Origin: Lachnospiraceae bacterium
Lineage (GTDB): Bacteria > Bacillota > Clostridia > Lachnospirales > Lachnospiraceae
Assembly (NCBI GenBank): GCA_029008875.1
Contig: JAQXJP010000042.1
Coordinates: 1 to 64,000, forward strand
Reading direction: 5' to 3'
DNA length: 64,000 bases
The position numbers were made by a program, and so were the translations under genes. Below are positions 24,758 to 33,582 of this stretch, in pieces. The notes beneath the pieces are model-generated. The model saw nothing but the letters and a program-made list of their open reading frames with translations, searched no databases and had not been told where the DNA came from. Numbering within the stretch: the stretch's first letter is position 1; the number at the start of each line of letters is the position of its first letter.

Positions 24758-25843
24758 ATGCAGGGAAAGAGAAAACACATATGTATTGTCGCACCGCTGG
24801 CGTTCTTACTGTTCGGCCTGACCGTGGCGGGAATTCTGAAACCGGATGCCGCTTATTCCGAAACAGAGAGACGGGTGCTTCGGGGGTTTCCCGAAGTGAG
24901 CGGGGAGAGGTTGGATTCGGGAAAATTCATGTCGGAGTTTGAGGAGTACGCCCAGGACCAGTTCCCGGGAAGGGAGCTCTTTTTGAGGGTAAAAGCCAAC
25001 GGGATGCGCTACCTTTTCGGGCAGAAGGACAATGATGGCCTGTATAAGGCGGGGGGATATCTGTCCAAATTGGAGTATCCCATGAATGAGGCAAGGTTGA
25101 ACCGATCCATGACGGTTCAGCAGGAAATCTATGACGCTTATCTGGAAAATACCGATTGCCACATATATATGGCGCTGATTCCGGATAAGAATTTTTACTT
25201 GGCACCTGAATACGGGTATCCCACCATGGATTACGGGGATTACGTGGAGACGGTGAAGGCAAACACCTCCTACGCCACCTATATCGACCTCTTTGACTCC
25301 TTGAACTTGGACTGCTATTACAGGACGGATCCCCATTGGAGGCAGGAATGTCTGCTCCCGGCAGCGGAAGTTTTGAAGCGGGGGATGAATCTGTCGGGAA
25401 CTTTGCAATACGAGGTGGTGGAATTGCCCAATCCGTTTTACGGGGCCTACTACAGTCAGGTGGGGCTCTGTGTTGAGCCGGACACCTTGCGCTTCCTCAC
25501 CAACGAAACTCTGGAGAACTGCGTGGTCACCAGCTTCGATACCGGCACGGCGAAGGAGGCTCTTCTGTACGATATGGAAAAAGCGGGTGGAAGGGACCCC
25601 TATGAGATGTTTTTGTCGGGATCGGATGCGCTGCTTGTGGTGGAGAATCCCGGCGCGGAAACGGACCGGGAACTGGTTATTTTTCGGGATTCCTTCGGGA
25701 GTTCACTGGCACCGCTTCTGGTGGAGAATTATTCCAAGATTACGCTGGTGGATTTGCGTTATATGAGAAGCGAGGCACTGGAGGAATTTGTGGAATTTCA
25801 GAATCAGGATGTGCTGTTTTTGTACAGTACTTTGATCTACTGA
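24758..25843 (+). CDS. DHHW-type (AlgJ/AlgX-like) exported acetyltransferase partner
   Basis: A 361-residue protein with an N-terminal signal/anchor (CIVAPLAFLLFGLTVAGIL) and an SGNH-like extracellular domain. The DHHW-type motif appears as RTDPHWRQE and the C-terminal serine region as FRDSFGSSLAPLLVENY. It probably transfers acetyl from the MBOAT partner onto the polymer. AGGAGGGAAGG precedes ATG 24758. It forms an operon with the lipoprotein and MBOAT genes. Confidence 0.85.
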   Translation: MQGKRKHICIVAPLAFLLFGLTVAGILKPDAAYSETERRVLRGFPEVSGERLDSGKFMSEFEEYAQDQFPGRELFLRVKANGMRYLFGQKDNDGLYKAGGYLSKLEYPMNEARLNRSMTVQQEIYDAYLENTDCHIYMALIPDKNFYLAPEYGYPTMDYGDYVETVKANTSYATYIDLFDSLNLDCYYRTDPHWRQECLLPAAEVLKRGMNLSGTLQYEVVELPNPFYGAYYSQVGLCVEPDTLRFLTNETLENCVVTSFDTGTAKEALLYDMEKAGGRDPYEMFLSGSDALLVVENPGAETDRELVIFRDSFGSSLAPLLVENYSKITLVDLRYMRSEALEEFVEFQNQDVLFLYSTLIY

Positions 25844-25870
25844 TCGCAGGGGAGATATAGTACTTTTGTA

Positions 25871-25899
25871 TTGCACTTCTTGTCGGAAATCCTTATAAT
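25871..25899 (+). promoter_or_regulatory. promoter of the chemoreceptor gene
   Basis: -35 TTGCAC (25871-25876), a 17-base spacer and -10 TATAAT (25894-25899), 33 bases ahead of ATG 25933. Confidence 0.7.
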
Positions 25900-25932
25900 T
25901 TACCTATCATGTGATAACGGGAGAAGAAACTT

Positions 25933-27855
25933 ATGAAATTGAAGGGGAAACTAGGACTTGCATTTAGCGGAATCGCTCTGCTGTGTGTGCTGGCGGTTGG
26001 ATCTGTGGCGTACAATATGAGTTTTTCCATGGGGATGTCGGATGCGAAGCATACCATGCAGATATCCGCAGATCTGGCAGCGAAAGAAATCCGCGGAAAA
26101 GTGGAGGACTATCTGCGCATGGTGGCAGTGTCCGGAAATGACTCCGTGCTGGCCAATGAGACCAACGATGCGGCTGTCGCCGCATACATTGACAGTCTGG
26201 CGGAAGCGTACGGTTTTACCAGCGGAAATGTGTTGAATTCGGCGGGGGTAAGCCGCAAGGACGGCACAAGTTTTTCGGATCGGGAGTATGTGCAGGAAGC
26301 CCTTGCGGGCAATGTGAATTTTTCCGATTTGACGCTGAGCAAATACACAGGGAAGTATGGATTTAGCGTCGCCTCCCCCATCTATACCAACAAGAGGGTG
26401 AGCGGCGTGGTATATTACCGGATGGATGTGGATTTTGTCAGTGCGATACTGGACCAGATTGTGGTCAGCGACAACAGCTATACCTTTTTGGTGGATGGCA
26501 CGGGGCTTGTGATTGTGCATCCGGATCAGACGATGATCGGTACATACAATATCACCGACCCGGAGAATGGGTTGGGGGAAGCTGCCCAGACCATATTGTC
26601 GGGGGAGAACAGCTATACCGGCTTTAACGTGGACGGGGAAAACTATCTGTGCGGATTCAGCCCGGTTGAGGGGACGGATGGCTGGACCATCGTTGTGTGC
26701 GCGCCGGAGGATGACTTTATGGCGCCGATTCTCAATGCTATGAACAGCTTGATTGTCATTGATGTGATTGCACTTGTCATTGCATTTATTTTTGCCAACA
26801 TCTTTGCCGGGACAATCGGTGGCTCCGTGAGCCGGGTGAGCGATCAGCTGGCCTCTCTTGCGGTGGGTGACTTGAACCATGAGATATGTTCCACAAAGCG
26901 CAGGGATGAGATTGGAAAATTACAGAACAGTGCCCATGAGTTGCAACAGACATTCCAGCAGATTATTGAGGAGACCAACACCATTCTCGGAAGTATGGCG
27001 AACTATGATCTGACCAAAGCGGACATGCGGGATTATCCCGGGGACTTCAATCAACTGTCTGTGTCTGTAAACGAGATCAAGGCAATTTTGGGCAGATTGA
27101 TCCGAGAGGTTCAGGAGTCGGCATCCTCCGTGGGAATGGGATCCGGGGAGTTGGCGGATGCTGCGGATGCGCTGGCTGCGGGAACGGTTACTCAGGCTTC
27201 CTCCATCAGCCAGCTGGTCAACAATGTGGAAGACATGGCGGAATGCATATCAAGAAATTCCAAAAACGAGGAGCAGGTGGAAGAGCGCTTGCGGGAACTG
27301 GATAGCTTAATCAAGGACGGCGACAGTCAGATGAACCATCTCCGTGTCGTTGTGAAGCAGGTGGAGGCAATGTCTGCGGACATTCAGAATATCATCGGAA
27401 CCATCGATTCCATTGCGTTCCAGATCAATATTCTCGCACTGAACGCTTCCATTGAGGCGGCACACGCAGGGGAGAGCGGCCGGGGATTTGCGGTTGTGGC
27501 GGATGAAGTGGGATCTCTCGCAACCAAGACCAGCGAGTCTTCCAAGATTACAGCGGATTTGATTACCGGTTGCCTGGAGCAGATTGAGAATGCTATGACA
27601 TGCGCCGAGTCCACATCAGAGTGCCTGCGGGACATCGTCCAGAATTCGGATGCAATCTCAACGGCCTTTAAAGATATTGCGCTGGATACCAAGGAGCAGT
27701 CTAAAAAGGCAAGCCGCATTCGCGCCGAGATTGAAAATATCTCCGACGTGGTTCAGACCAACACGGCCACCGCACAGCAGACAGCGGCAGCCACGGAGGA
27801 ACTCTCGGATCAAGCCAAGAACCTGAGCGACCTCATCGCAAAGTTCCAAGTCTAA
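25933..27855 (+). CDS. methyl-accepting chemotaxis protein with dCache sensor
   Basis: A 640-residue chemoreceptor. N-terminal membrane helix (about 7-28), extracellular double-Cache-like sensor (about 35-275; FSVASPIYTNKRVSGVVYYR, TFLVDGTGLVIVHPD), second membrane helix (about 275-298), HAMP region (about 300-355), and cytoplasmic signalling tip with DSIAFQINILALNASIEAAH and GRGFAVVADEVGSLATK. It signals through CheA/CheW to flagella; no other chemotaxis genes lie in the window. It stands alone, with its own promoter and terminator. The ligand is unknown. Confidence 0.95.
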   Translation: MKLKGKLGLAFSGIALLCVLAVGSVAYNMSFSMGMSDAKHTMQISADLAAKEIRGKVEDYLRMVAVSGNDSVLANETNDAAVAAYIDSLAEAYGFTSGNVLNSAGVSRKDGTSFSDREYVQEALAGNVNFSDLTLSKYTGKYGFSVASPIYTNKRVSGVVYYRMDVDFVSAILDQIVVSDNSYTFLVDGTGLVIVHPDQTMIGTYNITDPENGLGEAAQTILSGENSYTGFNVDGENYLCGFSPVEGTDGWTIVVCAPEDDFMAPILNAMNSLIVIDVIALVIAFIFANIFAGTIGGSVSRVSDQLASLAVGDLNHEICSTKRRDEIGKLQNSAHELQQTFQQIIEETNTILGSMANYDLTKADMRDYPGDFNQLSVSVNEIKAILGRLIREVQESASSVGMGSGELADAADALAAGTVTQASSISQLVNNVEDMAECISRNSKNEEQVEERLRELDSLIKDGDSQMNHLRVVVKQVEAMSADIQNIIGTIDSIAFQINILALNASIEAAHAGESGRGFAVVADEVGSLATKTSESSKITADLITGCLEQIENAMTCAESTSECLRDIVQNSDAISTAFKDIALDTKEQSKKASRIRAEIENISDVVQTNTATAQQTAAATEELSDQAKNLSDLIAKFQV

Positions 27856-27865
27856 AACTTCCCAT

Positions 27866-27895
27866 GGGGGCTGTAGAAATACAGCCTCCTTTTTT
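27866..27895 (+). terminator. rho-independent terminator after the chemoreceptor
   Basis: GGGGGCTGTA pairs with TACAGCCTCC around a GAAA tetraloop, followed by six T. Confidence 0.92.
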
Positions 27896-27898
27896 ACA

Positions 27899-28741
27899 CT
27901 ACAATTCTTTTTCGGTGCGGGCGGTGTAGACGTTGTAGAAGGTGGCGGACACCAACACAATGACGGCTCCGATCAGGCTGATACCTCCTATGGTCTCCCC
28001 ATAGAATACAGCTACCAGAATGGGGTTCAGGATGGGCTCAATCATGGAGATTAGCGAGGCTCCCACAGGCGGGACCGTGTCCAATCCTTTGGATAGGAAG
28101 ATGTACGCCAATCCAATTTGGACAAATCCCAGAAGGAGGACGCTGAACAGGTTGGTTGCGGTTATGGTACTCTCATGGAAATAGAAGGGAATTCCGATGA
28201 GAAAGTTCAGCCCAAAGGAAAGGAGTGCTGAGGATTCAAAATCGGAATTCGGCATTTTTTTGATGAGGAAAACCACCGCATATAAAACCCCGGATAATAA
28301 GGCCAACAAATTGCCAATCATTCCCGCCGTGGACAGATTATCAAAGAAGAAAAAGAGAATCCCCACAAAGGAGGCAACGGCGGTGAGAATGGATAATCGA
28401 TCCGGCCTCTTTTTCCAAAAAATCCAAAGCATCAGGATAATGTAGATTGGGAGCGTAAATTGCAGGACAATTGCGTTTGCCGCAGAGGTGAGTTTGTTGG
28501 CAATCACAAAGGTTGCGGTCATTCCCGTGTTGGCCAGGGCTCCCAAAACCACGGTTTTGTTGTACACGAATTTGTGTCCGAGATGACGAAAATACAAAAA
28601 GAATATCAGGAAAGCAAAAATGGAACGAATTCCGTTGATGGTCATGGAGGACCAGGAATTTATTTTAATGAGAAGGCCGCCGGTGGCAAAGCAAACGGCG
28701 GATAGGAGAACGAAAAGGTACCCTTTGTTTTGTTGGTTCAT
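27899..28741 (-). CDS. DMT superfamily (EamA) transporter
   Basis: A 280-residue protein with ten predicted membrane helices and two EamA repeats (LLSAVCFATGGLLIKINSW; PPVGASLISMIEPILNPILV, the usual family signature near the C-terminus). AAAGGAG precedes ATG 28741. It is divergent from the thioredoxin-reductase-like gene and convergent with the chemoreceptor. Substrate unknown. It is a different paralogue from the transporter at 20481-21398. Confidence 0.9.
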   Translation of the reverse strand: MNQQNKGYLFVLLSAVCFATGGLLIKINSWSSMTINGIRSIFAFLIFFLYFRHLGHKFVYNKTVVLGALANTGMTATFVIANKLTSAANAIVLQFTLPIYIILMLWIFWKKRPDRLSILTAVASFVGILFFFFDNLSTAGMIGNLLALLSGVLYAVVFLIKKMPNSDFESSALLSFGLNFLIGIPFYFHESTITATNLFSVLLLGFVQIGLAYIFLSKGLDTVPPVGASLISMIEPILNPILVAVFYGETIGGISLIGAVIVLVSATFYNVYTARTEKEL

Positions 28742-28809
28742 GAAAGTAAAACTCCTTTGTATAAATTCCCATAATTATAGCATGATAATATCAAACAGGC
28801 AAAAAAGTG

Positions 28810-28837
28810 TTGACAGAAAAAATAAATTGTGTAAAAT
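28810..28837 (+). promoter_or_regulatory. promoter of the thioredoxin/OhrR operon
   Basis: Perfect -35 TTGACA (28810-28815), a 16-base spacer and -10 TAAAAT (28832-28837). Downstream, TTACAAAGATTGTG contains the short palindrome ACAA-AGA-TTGT and could be an operator for the MarR/OhrR-type regulator encoded in the operon; this is a guess. Confidence 0.65.
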
Positions 28838-28914
28838 CTAATTACAAAGATTGTGCACAACCTAATAGCAAACAATTCAAAGGATAATGTCAAAGAGAGA
28901 GCGGGGAATCATGT

Positions 28915-29784
28915 ATGGACAGATTCGACATTGCGATTGTGGGGAGCGGACCGGGAGGGGTTTCCGCAGCCATCACTGCCAAGATTCGGAAAAAGAGCAT
29001 TCTTTTTCTCGGGAAAAAGAATTTGAGCGAAAAAGTGTATATGGCCCATCGGATACTGAATTACCCGGGGCTTGCCAATATTTCCGGGGAGGATCTGGGC
29101 AGAGCCTATGAGAAGCAACTGGACTCTCTGGGGATTGAGATTACGGAGAGGCAGGTGAGTGGGGTCTATTCCATGGGCAATTACTTCGGAATACAGGCGG
29201 AGGGAGAGATGTACGAGGCTTCCACGGTCATCCTGGCAACCGGAATGTCCAACAGGAAACTCCTGGAGGGGGAGAATGTGTTTCTCGGAAGAGGGGTGAG
29301 CTATTGCGCCACCTGCGATGCACAGTTCTACCGGGGCAAGAAAATCGCGGTGGTGGGACAGACTGCGGAGGCGGAGCCGGAGGTGGCCTTTTTGGCTGAG
29401 GTGGCCGGCGAGGTGCTGTACTTTCCGGAATATGAGGAGGAGTTGGAAAGCCTGTCTTCCCTCGACAATGTCTCCGTTCTTCGGGAGAGGGCAGTACGGA
29501 TTCAGGGCGGCTTTCGTGCGGAAGCACTTGTCACGGAGGAAAACCGCTATGAGGTGGACGGCATATTTTTGCTGAGGGAAACTATTGCCGCAGAGCAGTT
29601 GGTTCCGGGATTGGCCATGGATGGCAATCACATTGCGGTCAATCTGCAGATGGAGACAAATCTGCCTGGATGTTTTGCCTGCGGGGATGTGGCGGGCAAA
29701 CCTTACCAGTATATCAAGGCTGCCGGCCAGGGAAATGTGGCTGCGCTGTCCGCGGTGGATTATCTGAACAAAAACAAATTATAA
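28915..29784 (+). CDS. trxB: thioredoxin reductase-like flavoprotein
   Basis: A 289-residue FAD protein of the thioredoxin-reductase fold. N-terminal FAD loop IVGSGPGGVSAAITAK, redox-active disulfide SYCATCDAQFY and C-terminal FAD motif CFACGDVAGKPYQYIKAAGQG. The second nucleotide loop reads VVGQTAEAEPEVAFL, not the classical GGGDSAxEEA, so NADPH specificity is doubtful and another electron donor, such as ferredoxin in clostridial flavin-thioredoxin reductases, is possible. It lies 16 bases ahead of a thioredoxin gene, its likely partner. Confidence 0.88.
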   Translation: MDRFDIAIVGSGPGGVSAAITAKIRKKSILFLGKKNLSEKVYMAHRILNYPGLANISGEDLGRAYEKQLDSLGIEITERQVSGVYSMGNYFGIQAEGEMYEASTVILATGMSNRKLLEGENVFLGRGVSYCATCDAQFYRGKKIAVVGQTAEAEPEVAFLAEVAGEVLYFPEYEEELESLSSLDNVSVLRERAVRIQGGFRAEALVTEENRYEVDGIFLLRETIAAEQLVPGLAMDGNHIAVNLQMETNLPGCFACGDVAGKPYQYIKAAGQGNVAALSAVDYLNKNKL

Positions 29785-29800
29785 TCAGGAGGAAATAATT

Positions 29801-30112
29801 ATGGTAACAAAGATTCACAACAACGATTTACAGGAAGCAAAAGGCAGCAAGGTGGCAGTGGTGGATTTTTCCGCACAGTGGTGCGGACCCTGTAACATGC
29901 TTGCGCCGATCATGGAAGAATTGTCGGAAGAACTGGAGGGCAAAGCCGCCGTATTCGGCGTAGATGTGGATGAGAATCCCGCCCTTGCACAGGAGTATCG
30001 CATTATGAACATTCCGGCGGTGGCAATTTTGAAGGACGGACAGTTGGTGGACATGTCTGTGGGATTTAAGCCCAAGGCTGCCATGCAGGAATGGATTGAG
30101 AAGTATCTGTAG
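29801..30112 (+). CDS. trxA: thioredoxin
   Basis: A 103-residue cytoplasmic thiol-disulfide carrier with active site WCGPC (FSAQWCGPCNMLAPI), the conserved cis-Pro in MNIPAVAILKDG and full family length. AGGAGG stands ahead of ATG 29801. It is in an operon with the reductase-like protein upstream and a MarR/OhrR-like regulator downstream. Confidence 0.96.
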   Translation: MVTKIHNNDLQEAKGSKVAVVDFSAQWCGPCNMLAPIMEELSEELEGKAAVFGVDVDENPALAQEYRIMNIPAVAILKDGQLVDMSVGFKPKAAMQEWIEKYL

Positions 30113-30142
30113 TTCACCAAAAAAGAAAATGAGGAAATGGTT

Positions 30143-30571
30143 ATGGAACCGGATTATGAATGTTTAAAACTGGAAAATCAATTATGTTTTCCCCTCTATG
30201 CCTGCGCAAAAGAAATCGTGCGCAGGTATAAGCCGTTTTTGGATCAGTTGGATCTGACTTATACCCAGTATATTGCCATGATGGTTCTGTGGGAGCACAA
30301 GAAACTTCATGTGAAAGAAATGGGTGAGTTGCTGTACCTGGATTCCGGTACCCTCACGCCGGTGTTGAAGAAGCTGGAGGGAAAGGGTTACCTGACCAGG
30401 GATCGGGATAAAAAGGATGAGCGGGTCCTAAATGTCATCATCACCAAAGAGGGGGAACTGCTCCGGGAGAAGGCGGCAGGGATTCCGGCTCAGATGGCGG
30501 GATGTGTAAAGCTGGATCCGGAAGAGGCTGCGGAATTATATCGATTATTGCACAAAATTTTGGGGGCATAG
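30143..30571 (+). CDS. MarR family regulator, OhrR-like
   Basis: A 142-residue winged-helix repressor. The N-terminal part LENQLCFPLYACAKEIVRRY keeps the reactive Cys of OhrR at the expected place, followed by the Tyr-containing helix LDLTYTQYIAMMVLWE and the wing LEGKGYLTRDRDKKDERVL. OhrR proteins sense organic peroxides by oxidation of this Cys. ATG 30143 has GAGGA seven bases upstream. It sits in the thioredoxin operon, which fits thiol-redox control. The following gene starts on its stop codon. Confidence 0.9.
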   Translation: MEPDYECLKLENQLCFPLYACAKEIVRRYKPFLDQLDLTYTQYIAMMVLWEHKKLHVKEMGELLYLDSGTLTPVLKKLEGKGYLTRDRDKKDERVLNVIITKEGELLREKAAGIPAQMAGCVKLDPEEAAELYRLLHKILGA

Positions 30572-31809
30572 TGAAGACGGAAATCGGAGTTGAATTTACC
30601 GTACAGGATAGGAAAAAGCGTACCATATATATACCGCAGATGCTGGAATACCACTCGCGCTTTTTGCAGGCTGCATTTGAGAAAAACGGATACCGGTTTG
30701 GAACGCTGCACAGCGACAAGCCCCCGCGCAGTGACGCTCTGCGCTACATCAGCAACGACTATTGTTATCCCAGCGTGCTGATTGTGGGGCAGATGATTGA
30801 AATGCTGCGCAAGAGTGAAAATACGGACACCATCGCATTCATGGAACCACAGGCGGGAGGCTCCTGCCGCGCGGGCAACATCTATCACACCATCGTTGAG
30901 GTGGTGGAAAAGCTTGGCTATGAGGTGCCGGTGCTCAGCCTAAACTTCCGCGGGCAGGAGAAACACAGCGGTTTTCATGTCACGCCGGGACTTGTAAACA
31001 GCGCGGCAACAGCAGTGTGCTGCGGAGATTTGCTGATGATGTTGTACCAGCAGACGAAGCCCTACGAGAAGCACCCGGGGGAGACGGACCGCGTGTACCG
31101 CCGGGTGGAGCAACTCATTTATGAAAAGCTTCGCAGGGGCGGTTGCAGGCGAACAGCCCTGTATCGCACCATGCTGGAACGGTTCAAAGAGGTTGAGTGC
31201 TGCGAAAAAGGTTCAAAGCAGCGCCGCGGAATACAGAAGGTAGGTGTGGCCGGGGAAATCTACATCAAGTTTTCCTCTATAGGCAACAACAATCTGGAGC
31301 GTTATCTGCGGGAGCAGCACTGTGAGCCCTATTTTGGCGGGTTTCTGAATTACTGTATTTTTGTGGCCGACTGCGAAAAGCGGATGACCCTGCTGGAGCA
31401 TCCCGGCAAATTGCCGGAGGCGGGATTTGATCAAGTGATTGCGCTGATGGAGCATTTGCAAAAACAAATGTATCGCGTTGTGTGGGAGGACGGAACCTAC
31501 ATGACGGATTTCCTCTTTTCAGAACTGAAGGCGAAGTTGGACGGCATCATCTCCACAGACTGCGTCACCGGAGATGGATGGCTGGTTGCGGCGGAGGTGG
31601 TTCAGGCCATCGAGAAGGGTGCAAAAACCGTGTTGATTGTGCATCCTTTCGGCTGCCTGGTAAGCCATGTGTGTGAGCGTGGAATCTTAAGAAAACTCAA
31701 GGAGCGGTACAAGGACATCAGTATTCAGACTATCGAATACGACTATGACTCCAGCGACACACTGCGGGAGAGCAGAATCCTTATGGCACTCCAGACAAAC
31801 GGAGGATAA
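30571..31809 (+). CDS. 2-hydroxyacyl-CoA dehydratase-related Fe-S protein (DUF2229-like)
   Basis: A 412-residue protein resembling the large C-terminal module of CoA-dehydratase activator/benzoyl-CoA reductase-like proteins. Seen: YISNDYCYPSVLIVGQMIE, MEPQAGGSCRAGNIYHTIVE, VCCGDLLMMLYQ and VHPFGCLVSHV; the spaced cysteines could bind an iron-sulfur cluster. The ATPase activator half that usually goes with it is absent, as is any dehydratase partner. GTG 30571 overlaps the stop of the OhrR-like gene, so it is co-translated with redox genes. Function unknown; a redox role unrelated to amino acid fermentation is conceivable. Confidence 0.65.
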   Translation: MKTEIGVEFTVQDRKKRTIYIPQMLEYHSRFLQAAFEKNGYRFGTLHSDKPPRSDALRYISNDYCYPSVLIVGQMIEMLRKSENTDTIAFMEPQAGGSCRAGNIYHTIVEVVEKLGYEVPVLSLNFRGQEKHSGFHVTPGLVNSAATAVCCGDLLMMLYQQTKPYEKHPGETDRVYRRVEQLIYEKLRRGGCRRTALYRTMLERFKEVECCEKGSKQRRGIQKVGVAGEIYIKFSSIGNNNLERYLREQHCEPYFGGFLNYCIFVADCEKRMTLLEHPGKLPEAGFDQVIALMEHLQKQMYRVVWEDGTYMTDFLFSELKAKLDGIISTDCVTGDGWLVAAEVVQAIEKGAKTVLIVHPFGCLVSHVCERGILRKLKERYKDISIQTIEYDYDSSDTLRESRILMALQTNGG

Positions 31810-31860
31810 AATGGAATAGTACATCTCCCCGGAGAATAAACTACCAGGGGGTGATTGATT

Positions 31861-32334
31861 ATGAGAAAAAAGTGTAAGGTATATGTGGGGTGCATTTTGT
31901 TGGTGGAAGCACTGGGAGCTTTGACCGGCTATTTTTTGCAAAGCGGGATTGACTACTACAACGCCAATGTGGTAAAACCGCCGTTTGCTCCGCCGTCGGC
32001 GTTGTTTCCCATCGTCTGGACCGTTCTCTATGCCCTGATGGGCTACGGGCTTGCCAGAATTCTGAGGGAGGAACCATTTGAACAAAAGACCAAGTGTGTG
32101 ATTCTTTTTATCATCCAATTGTTTTTAAATCTTTTGTGGTGTTTTATCTTTTTCGGAAAGCAGGAATTCGGACTGGCATTTTTTGTTCTGGTGGCACTCT
32201 GGCTTGCCATCTGGCTTATGTTCTTTGCATGGAAGGAGGCGGATAAGACGGCGGCCTACCTTCAAATTCCATACCTGCTCTGGGTTACATACGCGGGTTA
32301 TCTGAACTTCATGATTCGCATTTTCAATCCATGA
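31861..32334 (+). CDS. tspO: TspO/MBR family membrane protein
   Basis: A 157-residue, five-helix membrane protein that binds porphyrins in characterised relatives. Family marks: KPPFAPPSALFPIVWTVLYA, MGYGLARI, LNLLWCFIFFG and IPYLLWVTYAGYLNFMI. ATG 31861 follows AGGGGGTGATTGATT. It comes 51 bases after the dehydratase-like gene and ends with its own terminator. TspO is often tied to oxidative stress or tetrapyrrole handling, in line with the redox neighbourhood. Confidence 0.93.
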   Translation: MRKKCKVYVGCILLVEALGALTGYFLQSGIDYYNANVVKPPFAPPSALFPIVWTVLYALMGYGLARILREEPFEQKTKCVILFIIQLFLNLLWCFIFFGKQEFGLAFFVLVALWLAIWLMFFAWKEADKTAAYLQIPYLLWVTYAGYLNFMIRIFNP

Positions 32335-32345
32335 CATCAGATACA

Positions 32346-32373
32346 GGGGCTGCAAAATGCAGTCTCTTTTTTT
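32346..32373 (+). terminator. rho-independent terminator after tspO
   Basis: GGGGCTGCA pairs with TGCAGTCTC (two G-T pairs) around an AAA loop, followed by seven T. Confidence 0.85.
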
Positions 32374-32431
32374 ATCCCCCCAAATATGGTAAAATTGTTG
32401 TTAAATTATGAAAAAGGAAAGGGATAGACGG

Positions 32432-33457
32432 ATGTTGTCATTTGAATGTGATTATAACCATGGTGCCTGCAAGGAGATTCTTGACCGACTTGCGGCAGAA
32501 AATGAAAATGCCTATTGCGGCTATGGGGAGGATGAAATCTGCAATAGGGCGAAGGAAAAGATAAGAGCGGCGTGCGGCTGCCCGGAGGCGGACGTGTATT
32601 TTGCGGTGGGCGGAACCCAAACCAACCAGCTGGTGATCGACACCGCACTGGCAAATTACGAGGGGGTCATCGCGGCAACCACCGGACATGTCAGTGCTCA
32701 CGAGGCGGGTGCTATCGAGTTTACCGGGCATAAGGTGCTACAGCTTCCGGGGCATGAGGGAAAGATTGACGCCGGGGAATTGGATGCGTGGATCAAAAAT
32801 TTCTGGGAGGAGGACACAACGGAACACATGGTGTTCCCGGGAATGGTATATATCTCATACCCAACGGAATACGGGACCGTGTATACAAGAGAGGAGATGG
32901 AGGCAATCTCAAAAGTGTGCCATGCACACGGGATTCCCCTTTACCTGGATGGCGCCAGACTTGGATATGGATTAATGAGCGAAGCCTGCGACCTGACGCT
33001 TCAGGATATTGCCCGTCTGTGTGATATCTTCTACATCGGAGGTACCAAGGTGGGTGCGCTGTTCGGGGAGGCAATCGTCTATACGGGACGCAAAGCTCCC
33101 GCTCATTTTGTGGCGCAGACCAAGCAACACGGGGCACTCCTTGCCAAGGGATGGCTTCTGGGGCTGCAGTTTGATACCCTGTTTACCGATGAACTGTATT
33201 TTTCCATCAGCGGGCACGCCATCCGCCAGGCCAAGGTGCTGAAAAAAGCCTTGAAGGAAAAGGGATACTCCTTCTTTATCGATTCTCCCACCAACCAGAT
33301 TTTTGTGATTCTGGAGAATGAGAGACTGGAGCAACTGAAAAAAGAAGTGAATTGCAGCGTGTGGGAAAAGTACGACGATGCACATACCGTAGTGCGCTTT
33401 GCCACAAGCTGGGCAACCACGGATGAGGAACTTGAGCAGTTGATCTCCCTCTTATAG
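32432..33457 (+). CDS. threonine aldolase-like PLP enzyme
   Basis: A 341-residue fold-type I PLP enzyme of the beta-eliminating lyase/low-specificity threonine aldolase family, which splits beta-hydroxy amino acids into glycine and an aldehyde. Seen: YGEDEICNRAKEKIRAACG, VGGTQTNQLVIDTAL, TGHVSAHEAGAIEFTGHKV, PLYLDGARLGYGL and the PLP lysine in FYIGGTKVGALFGEA. ATG 32432 (MLSFECDYNHGAC) has GGAAAGGGAT upstream; the in-frame ATG 32408 lacks a ribosome site. It is a single-gene unit behind the tspO terminator. Confidence 0.9.
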   Translation: MLSFECDYNHGACKEILDRLAAENENAYCGYGEDEICNRAKEKIRAACGCPEADVYFAVGGTQTNQLVIDTALANYEGVIAATTGHVSAHEAGAIEFTGHKVLQLPGHEGKIDAGELDAWIKNFWEEDTTEHMVFPGMVYISYPTEYGTVYTREEMEAISKVCHAHGIPLYLDGARLGYGLMSEACDLTLQDIARLCDIFYIGGTKVGALFGEAIVYTGRKAPAHFVAQTKQHGALLAKGWLLGLQFDTLFTDELYFSISGHAIRQAKVLKKALKEKGYSFFIDSPTNQIFVILENERLEQLKKEVNCSVWEKYDDAHTVVRFATSWATTDEELEQLISLL

Positions 33458-33582
33458 GATGTGCAAAATTACCAAAATATGTATATTTTTTGTAAAGTTT
33501 ATGGTAAAATAGCCTTGAATATTATGAAAACGAAATAAAAAAGGAATCCGGCAGAGGTTTGCCGGGTGAAGTAGGAGCTGTT

